From NCBI GenBank assembly GCA_030586765.1, contig JAUQZZ010000018.1:1-19715 (forward strand): 19,715 nt of DNA. The letters are read 5' to 3'. Made by a program: the position numbers and the translations under genes. This document shows, piece after piece, positions 19,675 to 19,715 of the stretch. How positions within the stretch are numbered: position 1 is the first letter of the stretch; the number at the start of each line of letters is the position of its first letter. This stretch comes from Candidatus Brocadiales bacterium. Lineage in GTDB: Bacteria > Planctomycetota > Brocadiia > Brocadiales > Bathyanammoxibiaceae. The notes under the pieces are model-generated. The model saw nothing but the letters and a program-made list of their open reading frames with translations. It made no database searches and was not told where the DNA came from.

Positions 19675-19715
19675 ACTCAACCACTACACGCACGAGATGG
19701 AAAAGAGGGCGTAAT

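Overview
The window comes from a Gram-negative, probably rod-shaped bacterium. It encodes apolipoprotein N-acyltransferase (Lnt), an Mla-type lipid transporter (MlaE/F/D) and the MreB-MreC-MreD-PBP2 cell-shape set. Sequence alone does not fix the phylum. Arginine is written mostly as AGG, with frequent ATA isoleucine codons, and the only tRNA in the window reads AGG. GTG and TTG starts are common. Most of the window is core chromosome. The accessory parts are a toxin-antitoxin pair, a foreign-looking PIN gene at the right end, and many palindromic repeats in the gaps.

Layout, left to right. The 5'-truncated end of a sodium:alanine symporter (1-815) is followed by a type VII mntA-hepT toxin-antitoxin pair (887-1727). 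A tRNA-Arg(CCT) with its own promoter comes next, then a 17-bp perfect palindrome and a small unknown minus-strand gene (2076-2390). A promoter at 2648-2676 precedes a co-directional group: a PHP-domain protein, a membrane-anchored TPR protein overlapping it by 4 nt, and RluD. The heat-shock protease pair hslV-hslU follows (5307-7168), overlapping by GTGA.

On the minus strand and convergent with hslU lies an mla-like operon: lipoprotein, mlaE, mlaF and mlaD (10773 down to 7466). It has a TTGACA promoter back-to-back with that of moeA (10962-12164). The lnt gene follows moeA. A promoter with consensus hexamers overlapping the lnt stop codon leads into mreB-mreC-mreD-mrdA (13949-18486). MreB organises sidewall synthesis, MreC/D link it to the membrane, and PBP2 cross-links peptidoglycan. 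Lnt matures lipoproteins, including presumably the one heading the mla operon. A solitary PIN-domain gene and a 379-nt structured non-coding stretch end the window.

Three features stand out. (1) A miniature mobile-element-like insertion lies exactly between mlaF and mlaD. It has 10-bp terminal inverted repeats and an 8-bp flanking direct repeat, and that duplicated target carries both the mlaF stop codon and the mlaD ribosome-binding site, so neither gene was broken. (2) PBP2 carries an N-terminal insertion with a CXXCH haem-attachment-type motif, and a dispersed palindrome is read in-frame in the same insertion. (3) A family of short elements with GTAG...CTAC ends enclosing hairpins recurs in at least six gaps and clusters between hslU and mlaD.
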